This document shows positions 50,872-63,842 of a DNA stretch of 64,000 bases, piece by piece. The translations under genes and the position numbers were made by a program. Within the stretch, counting starts at the first letter, position 1. Every line of letters begins with the position of its first letter. Under the pieces are notes generated by a model. That model did no database searches, had not been told where the DNA came from, and saw nothing but the letters and a program-made list of their open reading frames with translations. The DNA lies in the NCBI GenBank assembly GCA_051294375.1, contig CM119267.1:11159045-11223044 (forward strand), in the 5' to 3' direction. Source of the DNA: Paraspadella gotoi. Its lineage: Eukaryota; Chaetognatha.

Positions 50872-51513
50872 GGTTCAGTAATCGTCAAGGCTTTGGACGC
50901 GCCATTAGAGGACCTTCTGTCCCGAGGCGAAAGAAGGTGACTTATCCAGAAAGACCAATCTCCTCCTCCTCTTCCTCTTCCTCTTCCTCTTCATTATTCT
51001 CATCGTCGAAGTCGAAGTTTCAAATTAAAGAATATTCGAAAAATAGAGAGGGAAAGAGAGAGAGAAATATAGAAATATATAAAGAGAGACAGAGACAGAG
51101 AGAGAGAGAGAGTCTTTTAATTTTCATTCTCTCTCTTACTATCAATTTAAAATTCCCGAATAGTTTCCTCAGGTTTTTATCCCGTTTTTATCTCGTTTTT
51201 ATCTCAATGACATAATTGGTTTATCTCTGAAAGATGAAGAGGTTCCCGCCAGGGAGAGAGCAGCGGGAAAAGCAAGTCGGCGGCGGGAGAAGATTCTGAG
51301 TTTAATTTTATAATTAATTAATATTTTTTTGAATTTTTAATGCCCAGAAATTGTTTTATTATTTGCGCCTGCTCTTTTTGCATGTCGACCTAAAGAGAGT
51401 AAAAGACAGAAAAATAGAATAAAAAAGAGACAGAAAGACGATTAGTCCTACTTTAACTAGGAGGCTACAGATGGAAATAATTACAATCATCTCTGCATTC
51501 CTTATCTGTCATC

Positions 51514-51632
<119 letters not shown>

Positions 51633-51820
51633 CGTGAAATACATAAAAGATAATCGTCAGATTGCGCTGGTCACGACGTGATGGTTTTCACCTGGCTCGC
51701 AAACGAGTCTCCTCACAAGAACTTTCCTATTTTTTTTTACGTTTTCTTCCAGACGTGACCATTCAGTTCCAAGCCTTTTTCCTTTCTTCTCGCAACAGGT
51801 AGTTTTATGACCTTTTTTTA

Positions 51821-51887
<67 letters not shown>
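51821..51887. repeat. (CGT)n microsatellite
   Basis: About 22 perfect CGT units. Confidence 0.97.
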
Positions 51888-52839
51888 TTACTTTCTATTC
51901 ATTTTACGATAAGCAGACGTCGTAAAAGTTCCCTTGGCTTTTGACGACAACGACAAAGAGGACGATGACAACGACGATCTCGTCTTCCAAGTGATTAAGT
52001 GATTCTCGATGTTTAAGGTTTAACGTTCACCGCTCATGGATTTGTTCCGTCTATGGTTATTAAAGCGTCTGAAATCCCAACTTACTTTTCCGCCGCTGCC
52101 ATTGTCGAAGCTGCCAGGTTGTATGTCGCTGAAATGAAAATTTGGCCATGCTCAATATCAGAATTAACTCAATTTTAAGGTTAAATTAAGGGTGAGAGAT
52201 AGGTTAACGTAGTTAAAATTAAGTTCAGGCGTTTCGAACCGAAATCGGGCGCTTTCGGAAAACAGTGTCGACAATCTCACTTTCGAAAAAAAATCACATC
52301 TTCCATCGCCATGTGTCATCGCATGCTTTAATCATTTTTTCTATTTTGTTTTCGTCCGAGTTTTCACTTGAAAATCCGTAAATCTTTGCCTTCGTTTTCC
52401 CCGTCGTCGCTATAATCGTCGTCGTCGTTGTCGTCCTTCTCTCAGTAGGCGTTGTCGTCGGTTTTTACCCTAAACTAGACTAAAAACGACAACAACACAT
52501 TTTTTCTCGTGACGAAAGTCCAGGCGACGAGAGATGAAAAAGTAAAACGAAGCGAAATGAATAATTAACAAGAAAAAAAACTTAAAATCCTTTTTTCAGT
52601 GTGGGGGATTAGTTTTTCAAAGTCCGTCTTTTTTTTTTGTTTTCGTATCATACGTCAGGTTTGTTCACTTTAAATGAACGAAGCGGTTAAATGAAGGTTG
52701 GTTAAGATGTTAAGATTAACAAAGGAAAAAGGGAAGGTCACTACACTCACTATTAGACCTAGTCTAAAGTTAGTTAAAGTGATCTCAAAGCTTTTTAAAA
52801 GTTTGTCGTCACAATTCTCAAAAACTGGGTCAGAACTAT

Positions 52840-52840
<1 letters not shown>

Positions 52841-52893
<53 letters not shown>
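52841..52893. repeat. (CT)n microsatellite
   Basis: About 26 CT units. Confidence 0.97.
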
Positions 52894-52896
<3 letters not shown>

Positions 52897-53153
52897 ATGT
52901 AATCAGCTTCTTCGTTTCTACTCTGTGGTCTCCGACTCCGAACCTCGGACAATCTCCAGACTAAGTTCAGAATTTCTGAGTCCGACTGGGATTCGTCTAT
53001 GAGGAAGGATTTTGATCGGATATGATTTTGATGTAACTGGGGAAAGGGAATTATGGATGAAGGGAAACGGATATCATCATGCAAATGCGGAAAATAATGG
53101 GTCCTGACTGACGAGATAGAGATAGAGAGGCGGAGAGAGAGATTGGGAGAGAG

Positions 53154-53154
<1 letters not shown>

Positions 53155-53226
<72 letters not shown>
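53155..53226. repeat. (AAAG)n microsatellite
   Basis: About 18 AAAG units following a short GA tract. Confidence 0.97.
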
Positions 53227-53227
<1 letters not shown>

Positions 53228-53763
53228 CATAAATAAGAGAGTAAGAATCAAAAAGAGCCAGCTACCGTCCAAGTTTAATCGAAATAAAATCCAACCACGC
53301 AACTTGAATTAAAACTTTTCTTAATTATTCAATCAAATAACAATGAATTTTCAGCCAAGGGGCAGGAAAATCGAGTCGGTGTGCACGGACAAGTCAAAAT
53401 AAAAAAAAACAGATTTTTTTTTTAAAAGAAAAAAAGTCGGCATAAAAAAGAACAGAGGAGCCGAATCGGGTTCAAAAAAAAAAAAAAAAAAAAAAAAAAG
53501 AGAGAGAATTAAAAAAAACATTGGCGTCCATTATGAGATTTTCTGTAGGAGCGAAAGGCTTTTTAATTACGGCACCTCGTCCCACTTCGTCGGGAGGCGT
53601 CAACTGTCAGGATTTAATCGGAAAGAAAAAGGGTTCCTTCCGTTCAAGTTGAGATTATATACGAATTTGTTGATTTAATGCAATTTTCTTGACTTTTTCG
53701 TGACGATGGGGACTTAAACGGGGACGCCGTGGGAGATGAGGGGAGGATATTACTTAGAGAGGT

Positions 53764-53765
<2 letters not shown>

Positions 53766-53811
<46 letters not shown>
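53766..53811. repeat. (GA)n microsatellite
   Basis: About 22 GA units. Confidence 0.95.
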
Positions 53812-53812
<1 letters not shown>

Positions 53813-54556
53813 ACGAAAGATAAAATATAACGATTCTGTTCAAAAAACCAAAATTGATGAAATTCCTCGCTTTTCTTTGTTTGACTACAGGGATAAAGTT
53901 CACCCACCAGAAACGCTTAGAGACTTAGTTTGTCGGATATTTATTCTCTGACAGCTTTACTGTGTTTGTTTAAGTTTTTTTTATTATTTTTGAAAGTCAG
54001 TGTTTATAACATTTTTTATCAACGTCACGTTTTTTAGTTGAAAAAAAAAAAAAACCTCGAAAAAGTGGTATCACAGAAACGCGCCAATCTCGATCGAATT
54101 TTTGAAAAGGAAAGAAAAAAAAGAAAAGAAAAGAGAAGTGTAAACAAATGTCTGAGTGCGAATCTCCAATCTCGAAAGTGATCGATTATAAACGAGAAGA
54201 AAATGAGATAAAATAATAGAAAATCGTTCTGATAAGTAATGATTTAAAGAGTAATGCGCCACTCGATTGGATTTTTTTAGATTTTATTTTTCTGCCAGAG
54301 TTTAAACTAACCTCAACTGGAAATCCAAGATACTCCATTGATGTTATCCCAAAAAATGAACATAAATTGCCAAACTGAATAAAGGATCGACAGGAAAAAA
54401 TTAGCTGTGCTTCATTTTAATAGCTAATTTAATAGTCATATTATAAGAATCGATTATTGTTTGGCTTTCTGCCTCAACGAAAGTTGCCCGACAAGAAAAA
54501 TGAATTTATGTTTTATTACACGACAGCCGGGACTCCTTCGTAGGCGGGAAGAAAGT

Positions 54557-54566
54557 CGAGAGAGAG

Positions 54567-54649
<83 letters not shown>
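54557..54649. repeat. (GA)n microsatellite, interrupted
   Basis: GA units with AAGA and ACGA breaks. Confidence 0.95.
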
Positions 54650-54653
<4 letters not shown>

Positions 54654-56026
54654 CCGAAAAAAAAGAGGGAAAGAAAGAAGAGCGAGAGAAATATTTGAGA
54701 GCAAAATAAATCCATTATTGATCATTCTCTCTTTTTTTAGAGTAAACAAGTTGAGCTGATAAACGGACAGGCCCCTTCTACGCAGCCACCTTCGAAAATT
54801 TACCGATTCTCTTTTTTTTTCAAAGGCACAAAAAGGCCGACCTGGTCTGGCTCGAACCCAATAATTTGGAGGACTGAATTGTCGATCGAAGCGACACGAA
54901 TCGATAATAAACATGTCCAGGAATGAAAGATAAGAGAAGATACGAGTTACAGGGTCTTCTCCCCGAAGCGCACAACTTGGTTCAAGCGCCCGCCCTCATT
55001 TGTAGAATCGGAAATTCCCCGGAAGGATTCCGTCGCAACTTGAGCGTGTAAGAATTATAAGTAAAAATCTCTAAAAGTAACGGAATTTAAAAATATAAAT
55101 CTCTTTCCACTCTGATCTATTGTTGTTTATTTTTTAATATTCTTTCTTGGTTTTGAGGTTTTGACGGTTTGGTCGACGAAATACGCCGTAGCATTAAGTA
55201 ATATACTAAGCACAGAACCAATTTGGAGACTAATAATTTCCGAAATTCTCATAAAAATAATTTTCATTTTCCGCCTAACAAACTTCTTTACGACGTCAGG
55301 CCGACTTGTTTGTACCCAGCCGAAAACTAATTAACTCGTTTGCGGGTTTAAAAATGTTTCTGAGAGTAAAATATATTATCCATAACTTAAACTAATAATG
55401 CTTCTTCTTTGGGGTGGTTAAATGTTTTTGAAAAATAAATCACGCGCTAATTGTAACACGGTCCAAAGAATAAATTGAGTTTTTCGACTTTTTAATAATA
55501 TTTCTCTCTCATCTCTCTCATCGAAAGATTCTTTGATTCTCTCTCTCTCTCTCTTTTTCTCTCTCTCTCTCTCTCTCATGCGCTCATCCTTTCTCCCTCG
55601 CCTTCTAACTCCCTCCCAAATAAGAAAGGGTCTAACACGATATCGATTTTTAAAACACTTTTTTTAACGAGAAGTTTTTTGGCTCGAGCTGTTAACATCT
55701 TTCGATTCTTCTTAATTCGCCCATCTTTGTTTTCCGCTTTGTTCTCTCGACGTCCAGGACTCGAACCCCCCGCTCCTCCCCCACACTTTTCCCTTTAGGG
55801 CCGTTCTCTTCGTCTCTCCCCCCACCCTTTCACCCACAGACAATTAAAACGACTCTTTGCCCGATTTTTACTTCGTCAAAAATAGTAAGGAATCGCGCCC
55901 CCACGCCCCTTGTTCATCTGACGAAACATATTTCTCGTTCTTCACCTACAAACAAAAAAATAAAAATAAAAAAGAGAAGAAAAACGGCGGCGGCGGATGT
56001 TCAATAATCGAGCGGCTCGATAAAGT

Positions 56027-56118
56027 CTCTCTCTCGTCTCGTTCCTCTCTTCTCTCCGTCTCTCTCTCTCTCTTCTCTCTCTCGTCTCTCTCTCTCTCTC
56101 TCTCTCTCCTCTCTCCTC
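56027..56118. repeat. (CT)n microsatellite, interrupted
   Basis: CT units with CGT and CCT breaks. Confidence 0.93.
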
Positions 56119-56465
56119 TGCCTCCCTGCTCGCAATCTCTTTTCCCATTCAGAAAAAAAACTCCTAAAAGCGGACTTACGGCTTGACGGAATCGAGTAGG
56201 GTCCCTCTGTCCGTCAACGTCCCTCTATGTCTCCCGATTCATGTTGGGGACCAATTTCCTGCCAGCGACTGACAAGGAAAGGGAACAACGAGTTAGTATC
56301 GCCGAGGCTGGAGTAGAAATCCCAAATAAATCTGGCACATCAATCTTTTTTCTCTTTGAAAGAGTCTGAGAGATAGAGACAGAGAGAGAGAGAGAGATCG
56401 TTTTCTCTTTTTCCCACTCTCCAACTCTCCCTTAGTCACCCTCCCAACATATACGATTCCTTCGC

Positions 56466-56545
56466 GTGTCATTCCATCGCCAGGATTCGAACGCTAAACC
56501 TCGGAGGCCGATGGCATCGTCACTGTCCGCTACAAGGGGCGTTAC
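56466..56545 (-). repeat. tRNA-like sequence (SINE head or tRNA pseudogene)
   Basis: On the minus strand, TAGCGGACAGTGACGATG (A-box-like), GGCCTCCGAGG (anticodon-arm-like) and GTTCGAATCC (good B-box) follow one another at roughly tRNA spacing. Arms do not all pair well and the 5' acceptor has no matching 3' strand, so a functional tRNA is unlikely. The right side is lost close by in a gap. Confidence 0.45.
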
Positions 56546-56577
56546 AATGGTTACAAGGAAACGGGACAAAGACGACG

Positions 56578-57329
56578 NNNNNNNNNNNNNNNNNNNNNNN
56601 NNNNNNNNNNNNNNNNNNNNNNNNNNNNNNNNNNNNNNNNNNNNNNNNNNNNNNNNNNNNNNNNNNNNNNNNNNNNNNNNNNNNNNNNNNNNNNNNNNNN
56701 NNNNNNNNNNNNNNNNNNNNNNNNNNNNNNNNNNNNNNNNNNNNNNNNNNNNNNNNNNNNNNNNNNNNNNNNNNNNNNNNNNNNNNNNNNNNNNNNNNNN
56801 NNNNNNNNNNNNNNNNNNNNNNNNNNNNNNNNNNNNNNNNNNNNNNNNNNNNNNNNNNNNNNNNNNNNNNNNNNNNNNNNNNNNNNNNNNNNNNNNNNNN
56901 NNNNNNNNNNNNNNNNNNNNNNNNNNNNNNNNNNNNNNNNNNNNNNNNNNNNNNNNNNNNNNNNNNNNNNNNNNNNNNNNNNNNNNNNNNNNNNNNNNNN
57001 NNNNNNNNNNNNNNNNNNNNNNNNNNNNNNNNNNNNNNNNNNNNNNNNNNNNNNNNNNNNNNNNNNNNNNNNNNNNNNNNNNNNNNNNNNNNNNNNNNNN
57101 NNNNNNNNNNNNNNNNNNNNNNNNNNNNNNNNNNNNNNNNNNNNNNNNNNNNNNNNNNNNNNNNNNNNNNNNNNNNNNNNNNNNNNNNNNNNNNNNNNNN
57201 NNNNNNNNNNNNNNNNNNNNNNNNNNNNNNNNNNNNNNNNNNNNNNNNNNNNNNNNNNNNNNNNNNNNNNNNNNNNNNNNNNNNNNNNNNNNNNNNNNNN
57301 NNNNNNNNNNNNNNNNNNNNNNNNNNNNN
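56578..57329. other. Assembly gap, 752 N
   Basis: Largest gap in the window. ORFs across it are not real. Confidence 1.
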
Positions 57330-57530
57330 TGTTTGCTGTAGACGAGGTTTGCCAGGTCATCTTGAAAATATATCCATAAACATTCCTTTATTGTCTCCAA
57401 AACAGTCCAAAACAAGGCCATTGTTTGACTATGAATCAGACGAGCCTGGAAACATTCCTGGGAATGCAGTTCCGATTCCACACGCTGGCGCCTTAGTCCT
57501 TGGCGCCGTCGTCGTCGTCGTCGGCGCCGT
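57330..57530. other. 201-bp sequence island between two gaps
   Basis: Unique-looking sequence open on both strands over its whole length, free of stops in the minus frame that reads ALFWTVLETIKECLWIYFQ. It ends in a GTC triplet run with GGCGCC on each side. The stretch is too short to decide whether it is an exon or a transposon piece. Confidence 0.4.
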
Positions 57531-57818
57531 NNNNNNNNNNNNNNNNNNNNNNNNNNNNNNNNNNNNNNNNNNNNNNNNNNNNNNNNNNNNNNNNNNNNNN
57601 NNNNNNNNNNNNNNNNNNNNNNNNNNNNNNNNNNNNNNNNNNNNNNNNNNNNNNNNNNNNNNNNNNNNNNNNNNNNNNNNNNNNNNNNNNNNNNNNNNNN
57701 NNNNNNNNNNNNNNNNNNNNNNNNNNNNNNNNNNNNNNNNNNNNNNNNNNNNNNNNNNNNNNNNNNNNNNNNNNNNNNNNNNNNNNNNNNNNNNNNNNNN
57801 NNNNNNNNNNNNNNNNNN
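57531..57818. other. Assembly gap, 288 N
   Basis: Begins inside a GTC/GGCGCC repeat. Confidence 1.
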
Positions 57819-58728
57819 CCAATTAATCCTTTTTATTTCGTAGTAATGACAGGAGGAGTGGAGTTTTAACGTCTTTTTGACAAAGGTGGCCCCAAATTTA
57901 TTTTTAAAAAAAATTTACGGGGCTCACTGTATACACTGTATATCAGTATACACAGAGTATTTCATACAAGTAGCTTGCAAGCTCTTAATTTAATTTTGCT
58001 CTCCATTCCTAATAATAAAGTACGTTCCTCAACGAATTTCGCGAACGAAAGCATCATTTCATAATCCTTCCACGATTTGAGGGTTAAAAACTCGTTAAAG
58101 ATTTTTTTTTTCTCTTTCAACGACGATGAGTCACGAGTTTCGATTTTGAGAAAAAAAAAGAAAGATTTTAAAAAAGACGACGATCTTTCGTTTTCTAAAA
58201 CATCACATTTCCGGGGAGACTGTTTTAAGATTGAAAAGTAGTTATCGTTTTCAATCGTTTTCCATTAATCTATATCCTCCAAAAGTCGGATCTTGTTATC
58301 CGATCCCGAAAATATGCGATGTAAATTTTTTTTTCTTTTTTCATTCCCCCGCCCAATCACGCACCCATGTAGTTGAACAAGCTAAAACTATCGCTAAACG
58401 TCATAATTCCTATCTCTCTCTCTCTCCATCTCTCTCTCTCTCCTCTCTCTTCTCTCTCTCTCTCTCTCTCTCTCCTCTCTATCTCTCTCTCTCTCTCTCT
58501 CTCTCCTCTCCTCGTCGCCTCCCAACGAACCACGAAACGCATCAATTTCCTCTCAAGATTTATTTTGGCGCCGAATTTTTTGACGAGAAAATCGACGAGA
58601 GAAAATTTTTTTTCTCTCGCCAACTCCTATTTTGTTTTGGGAGGGGGAAGGGCGAATGGTAGGGGGGTTTGGGGTGAGAGGGAGGGGGGTATGGGAGATG
58701 GACGAAAACTATTGGGGTAATGAAAGAG
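57819..58728. other. No gene; AT-rich DNA and a CT tract
   Basis: Contains an interrupted CT microsatellite (58411-58505) and a G-rich patch at 58640-58700. No exon is supported. Confidence 0.5.
58411..58505. repeat. (CT)n microsatellite, interrupted
   Basis: CT units broken by CAT, TCC and TAT variants. Confidence 0.93.
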
Positions 58729-58730
58729 TA

Positions 58731-59333
58731 AGGCGTAGTGAAAGTTACATCAAAATTCTAAAAAGTCAATTATGAAAACATACCATCAGTGAACATTAAT
58801 TTGTAAAAAAAAATTAATTTTATGTTTTTTAATTTTCGCAGTAGGCTATATTTATATATAGTACTAACCTTATAAATCGAAAATTTCAAAATAAGCTTTT
58901 CTTAATTTTGATTGCAGATTTGATTTCCTCGTAAAAAGTTGATAAAAGAAAATATAAGTCATTTTTAAAAATTCTTTTCATTAAGTGGGTTAAAAATTAA
59001 AAAAACTATATTTAATATAGGAAAAAGTTAATTTTCAGCTTAAATATAGCTTTTTTCTCATTTTTGACCCACTTAATGAAGGAATTTTTCTAAAAGAGTT
59101 ATATTTCTTTTATCAACTTTTATGACGAATCCAAATCTGCAAAAAATCTTACAAAAAACTGTTTTGAAATTTGAACATTTATTGGTTTAGTTAGTATAAA
59201 TATGGCTACTGCGTAAATTGTAAAATTTATTATAAATTTTTTTATTACATAAATGTTCATTAATATAATGTTGTTCGTTCCTCACTTTTAGAATTTTAAT
59301 TAAAGTTAAATTTAGAAAATTTACAGTACGCCT
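58731..59333. mobile_element. Fold-back MITE with TA target duplication
   Basis: The two halves are imperfect inverted copies of each other for about 280-300 bp. The ends are AGGCGTAGTG and CAGTACGCCT. Matching internal blocks include GTGAACATTAAT with ATTAATATAATG-side sequence, CGCAGTAG with CTACTGCG, TTGCAGATTTG with CAAATCTGCAA, GTTGATAAAAGAAA with TTTCTTTTATCAAC, and CATTAAGTGGGT with ACCCACTTAATG. TA flanks both ends (58729-58730 and 59334-59335). Length 603 bp, AT-rich, no coding capacity. TA duplication and short sharp termini suggest mobilisation by a Tc1/mariner-type transposase, which is an inference. Confidence 0.85.
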
Positions 59334-60210
59334 TAATGAAGAGGGTTCCGGGGTAGAAAGTTTTTCAGAATCATGGGTGCTGATCTGTTGAGTGGAGGAA
59401 GAGAGGGGGTGGGTTAAAGGGGAGAATTAGGAGGGCACGAATGATTCAATGAATTGTGATTAGAAAAGAAGAGTTAATGCGTGGATGTGTCTAGTGAAAA
59501 TGTGTAGGGATTAGACCGGAATTGAAAAATTAAAAAAAATTTATAACAAAGTTCAGTTAACGTCGTTTGTTGTCAAGCACGATTAAGAATATTGATATAT
59601 TCATAAAGTAGTAGCGGTACATAAGTCAAATATTGTCTTTACATTTTGCCATGTATTTTCAATTTTTAGTTTCAATTTTGTGATTTTCACTGATTTTCAC
59701 TTCTTTTCAACGACAGACAGACAACAGACAAAAATGAAAAACAATTTTCGAATCTTGCACCGGAATTACGTTATGAAAAGGTTTTACATAATATTTTAAA
59801 GTTGAGTTTATTGAGCAGTGGTTTCGTTTTTTTGTTTGCATAATATTTGAACTAAAAAAACTGCGTCACTCTCGGTTACAACGTGCGGTCTCTTTTCTAA
59901 AAAATCCGGCGCCGAAAATGTAACCTGCATCCAACGTATCCTGTTTGTGGAGGGAAAAACATAAATAAAGAAAAAAAGATCGGGAGTCGAGATTATTTTG
60001 ACATCGAGAGGCGACAACGAAGAAAAAGAAAGAAAGTGAGAAAATGTGAAATGGAGAAAGTGGAGTGAAAGTTGAGGGTGGAGGTGGAGGGTGGAGGGTG
60101 GTGGAGAGGGGTAGGGATGGGGAGGGGTGAATGCGATTCGGGGGAAAGTTGAGGGGTTGAAATGAAAAGAAAGTTGTGAAGGGTAAAGAGGGAATGTGCG
60201 ATAAGAGGGT

Positions 60211-60241
60211 CTGAGAGAGAGAAGAGAGAGAGGAGAGAGAG

Positions 60242-60275
<34 letters not shown>
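60211..60275. repeat. (GA)n microsatellite, interrupted
   Basis: GA units with AAGA and GGA breaks. Confidence 0.93.
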
Positions 60276-60276
<1 letters not shown>

Positions 60277-60407
60277 GAAGAAAAGGAATCAAGTTGATAA
60301 AAAAGAGGAATTCCTTTTTTTTTCCGCCCGAGATTCGCCGAAAAAAAATTTATCTCTGAAATCTAAAACGATAGTGAACTCGAAAGGAATAATCGTGCGT
60401 GTGAGGG

Positions 60408-60434
60408 CGAGAGAGAGAGGGAGAGAGAGCAGAG

Positions 60435-60480
<46 letters not shown>

Positions 60481-60491
60481 CGAGAGAGAGA
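60408..60491. repeat. (GA)n microsatellite, interrupted
   Basis: GA units with several one-base breaks. Confidence 0.93.
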
Positions 60492-61909
60492 GGAGTGCTA
60501 AAAGTTTTTTTTTATTTTGAGTTTGATTCCTCAGAATTTTAAAAAAACAAGGAAGTTTTCCCTCAGAAAAAAAAAAAAAAAATCAAAAGAATTCAAATAG
60601 AAAAAGAAAGAAAAAATTATTAAACAAAAAACCGACGTGGTGAGAATCAAAATTTTGGTCGAATGTCGGCAAAATTCTGAGGGCGAGACGTAACCAGCGA
60701 AATAAACAAACTGTCGTTCGTTTGTCGGTCGTCGTTTGTCGTCGTCGTTGTTGTTGTCGTTTGTCGTCTTCTTGAAAAAAAAAATCGATCGCGGAAGAGG
60801 AAAAAGAGGAAAAGGAAAAAAGTCAGGGGAAGAAGAAGAAAGACAATTGTCTCTCTCCCAAATTCCCATCCAAACGTCTTCCTCCTTCCGACAGGTACAC
60901 AACAGACTTCAAGGTAAAAATTAAAATTGTTTATTAAACAAAAAAACACCACAAATGTTTTGTCGAAGAGTTTTGTTTAGAATTTCTCGCGATCGAAGGA
61001 AAGGAAGAAGTGATCGCTCGTGACGTCGAAAGGTCTCGTCCTTCGATGAGTTTGTTTGTTTGTCGAAAAGATAAATTGGGTCAACATGAGTTGTTAGGAG
61101 GGGGGGTGGAAGAAGGGCGGGGCTTTTAGGCGCAGAGGGTCGTCGTTTCCGTTAAAATAAATCTCTCGACAATTGGGCGACGAGGAAATAATCTCTGAGA
61201 TAACGAGATGACGAGGAATAAATCTCTTTGATAATCAGTGATCGGTGAATGAATCGCAATTAGTGAAGAAGAAAAAAACCTCGGTTGACGTTATGCGTCG
61301 GATTAATTATAACGATCTGGTGAAAAAAAAACATAAATATCTGGAAATGAGAAATAAATTTTAGCGATGATCTTATCAAACAAATAAATCTCCGCTATGG
61401 AGAGTCAAATGGGAAATTAAAATTGATCTATGGACTGGGTTTTTGTTGACGACAATATATACCGAGAGCCTATTGGACACTCATGTAGCTTGATCAACGG
61501 TGGATGCATAGTTAGATAAGAATCAATCTTTCTTCATAATTATATGCTTACAAAGCAGAAGCAGGCCTTACCTTATTGCCTTATTGTCGCATTTAGTCTT
61601 TCTTTATCACCGCTTCTGACTTTTCACAAGTTTGTCGAGAGAGCCTTTTTTCTTCAGTTACCCAACACCTGCTATTCTCAAAAGACCAATCTCTCTTCTT
61701 TCTCTTCTCTCTTCTCTTATTTCCTGCAAATTTTCAGTAAACCTTCTTGCCGGTTCTTTGCCCTGCAACCCGCCCTGCAACCCGCCCCGCTACTCCGCCT
61801 TGAAACCACCTCCTGTCACCACTTTCAAAAACCCCCATTCGTCGATCCACTCGTGGCATTTGGAATTTCTCTTTTTTTTTCTTGGCTTCTTTAATCCGCT
61901 TATGGCAAA

Positions 61910-61910
61910 C

Positions 61911-61988
<78 letters not shown>
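61910..61988. repeat. (CT)n microsatellite, interrupted
   Basis: CT units with CAT and CTT breaks. Confidence 0.95.
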
Positions 61989-63297
61989 GTCCACTCTGCA
62001 GTCTCGAGAGCTATTAATGCCCTCTTTCTGTTATTGAGTAAAACGAGATGGAGAAAGGAGAAAAAAAGAAGCAGCGGATGAGTTTTCGCGATAGAAATTC
62101 GGCTGCTTTTGTTTTTGTTAGAAAAATACGGCAGCGTCTGCTTTTTTGATACAATTTTTTTTTAGTTAATAAATATTGAAATATGAAATCTAAATTTTCG
62201 CGTTTTCACCGGAGAGAAATTCTAAAATATCAAAACGAAAAGAAATATTTAACCAAACTTCTGAAAAACCTCGAATTTTCTTTTGTTATTCTCATCGTCA
62301 TGGTTACTGTTGTCGTCTTCGTCTTAGTCATGGTGACTAACGGCGAAGAGACACGTGCGAACGGGAATCACGCCAGCGACAATCGCCCCTTGATTTCTCA
62401 ATCTCCATGCGAACGAAGAAAGCGCGCGCGGCCTGAACATCATACGCGCGCGTCATATCTCGGAAATTCTTGACCCGTTTCGATCGCTCGGTTCACAAAT
62501 TCGCTTCGCCCGCTTCACCCGCTTTTCCCGTTCCTTTGACCGGGCCCGGGACGTCCCGGTCGGGCGGTCGGCTCCTTTTACGAGGGACTTTGATCGCCTT
62601 TATCGCTTTAATGGGATTTTCCCGGTTGACCGCGATGTCAGAGAAGCTAAGCCCGGTTTTGCCCGGTTACGACATCAACGGACGTCGAGGTGGCCCGCGT
62701 AATGAAGCGGGCAAAGGAGCGGTCAGAAAAGAAAGGGAAAAATTGATCGTTAAAGTGACCAAAAGAATTAAACGCCGCGAGAGAAAAAAAAAGGGGGAGA
62801 GCGAGACAGCAGTCAATGCTGCGGGTTATAATAATGAGAAGCGAGAAAGAGTGTGAAGTTAACTGAACCTCGTGCAAAGTCAGGAGAAATTATTACCGAA
62901 GACCCCCTCGGACTTTTGCCCGCTTCCTTTATATAGTTGTTATAATTATAAACTAAGAAATTCTATCTTATTTATAAAGCAAACTTGGTTGCTTTTATGT
63001 ATATTTCAAGCAAACGCAAACAACGCATCTAACTAATATCCAAAACCACAACTAGGACGGTCTTGAAAAAATTTTTGGCCGCGTCCCCTCGATAAGATTT
63101 TCGGGTCTTTCATTCCCAAAAAATATTTGTTCTTTGGAATATTTTTCTTCATTCGTTAACCATTTTCTTTTCAAGGTTCGACACAGTTTCTCGACCGTGT
63201 TTGTCTCTGATAAGGAAAAACCTCCTTTCATTTCTTATCGTCGTTTTTTTCGCTTTAGAAATTAGTTTCTCGCAATTGCGGCATAATCGGGCTCCTC

Positions 63298-63299
<2 letters not shown>

Positions 63300-63374
<75 letters not shown>

Positions 63375-63380
63375 CTCTCG
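63300..63380. repeat. (CT)n microsatellite, interrupted
   Basis: CT units with two breaks. Confidence 0.95.
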
Positions 63381-63427
63381 TCTGCATATTACAGTACAAT
63401 CTCAACTGATAAGAAGGCAAGGTTTTT

Positions 63428-63544
63428 NNNNNNNNNNNNNNNNNNNNNNNNNNNNNNNNNNNNNNNNNNNNNNNNNNNNNNNNNNNNNNNNNNNNNNNNN
63501 NNNNNNNNNNNNNNNNNNNNNNNNNNNNNNNNNNNNNNNNNNNN
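63428..63544. other. Assembly gap, 117 N
   Basis: Run of N after a T stretch. Confidence 1.
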
Positions 63545-63842
63545 GGGTACGATAATGTCTCCGCAGTCATCGTTATTTTCCTTTGACCGGAAAAGGCCTT
63601 CCCTCTTCTCCACCTCCCTCGGTCTCTCTCCACCCCAACTCCCAACTTCCGACGCTAACTGACTTTTTTACCGACTTTTTTACGACTTGGTCCGAAGGGT
63701 GAGTCCTCGATTGCTCTCGATCTCTCCCCTCCTCTCACGAGCGCGTGAAAACAGTCGTGGACGGGGTTAAGTCGAGTCGAGTCCGGCTCAGTTAGGCCGA
63801 GTCGGACAGGGCTCTTTTCGTCATTTTTAAAAGTAGATATAA

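Noticed and set aside
50772-51215. 147-codon frame with a poly-His run
   Set aside because: Direct translation of the (CAT)n microsatellite and following CTC/TCC triplets.
54840-54880. B-box-like GGTTCGAGCC on the minus strand as a tRNA gene
   Set aside because: No A-box and no pairing acceptor stem within 80 nt.
55755-55785. B-box-like GGTTCGAGTCC on the minus strand as a tRNA gene
   Set aside because: No A-box or cloverleaf upstream on that strand; only the T-arm-like core is present.
56432-57843. Open frames of 164-349 codons across the two gaps
   Set aside because: Most of their length is N; the real sequence on either side is not shown to be linked.
62183-62856. Two adjoining plus-strand frames, the first with a hydrophobic segment
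   Set aside because: The hydrophobic part comes from GTC/TTC-type repeats. The second frame begins at TTG and its CpG-rich sequence looks more like a promoter patch. No splice or poly(A) context supports a gene.
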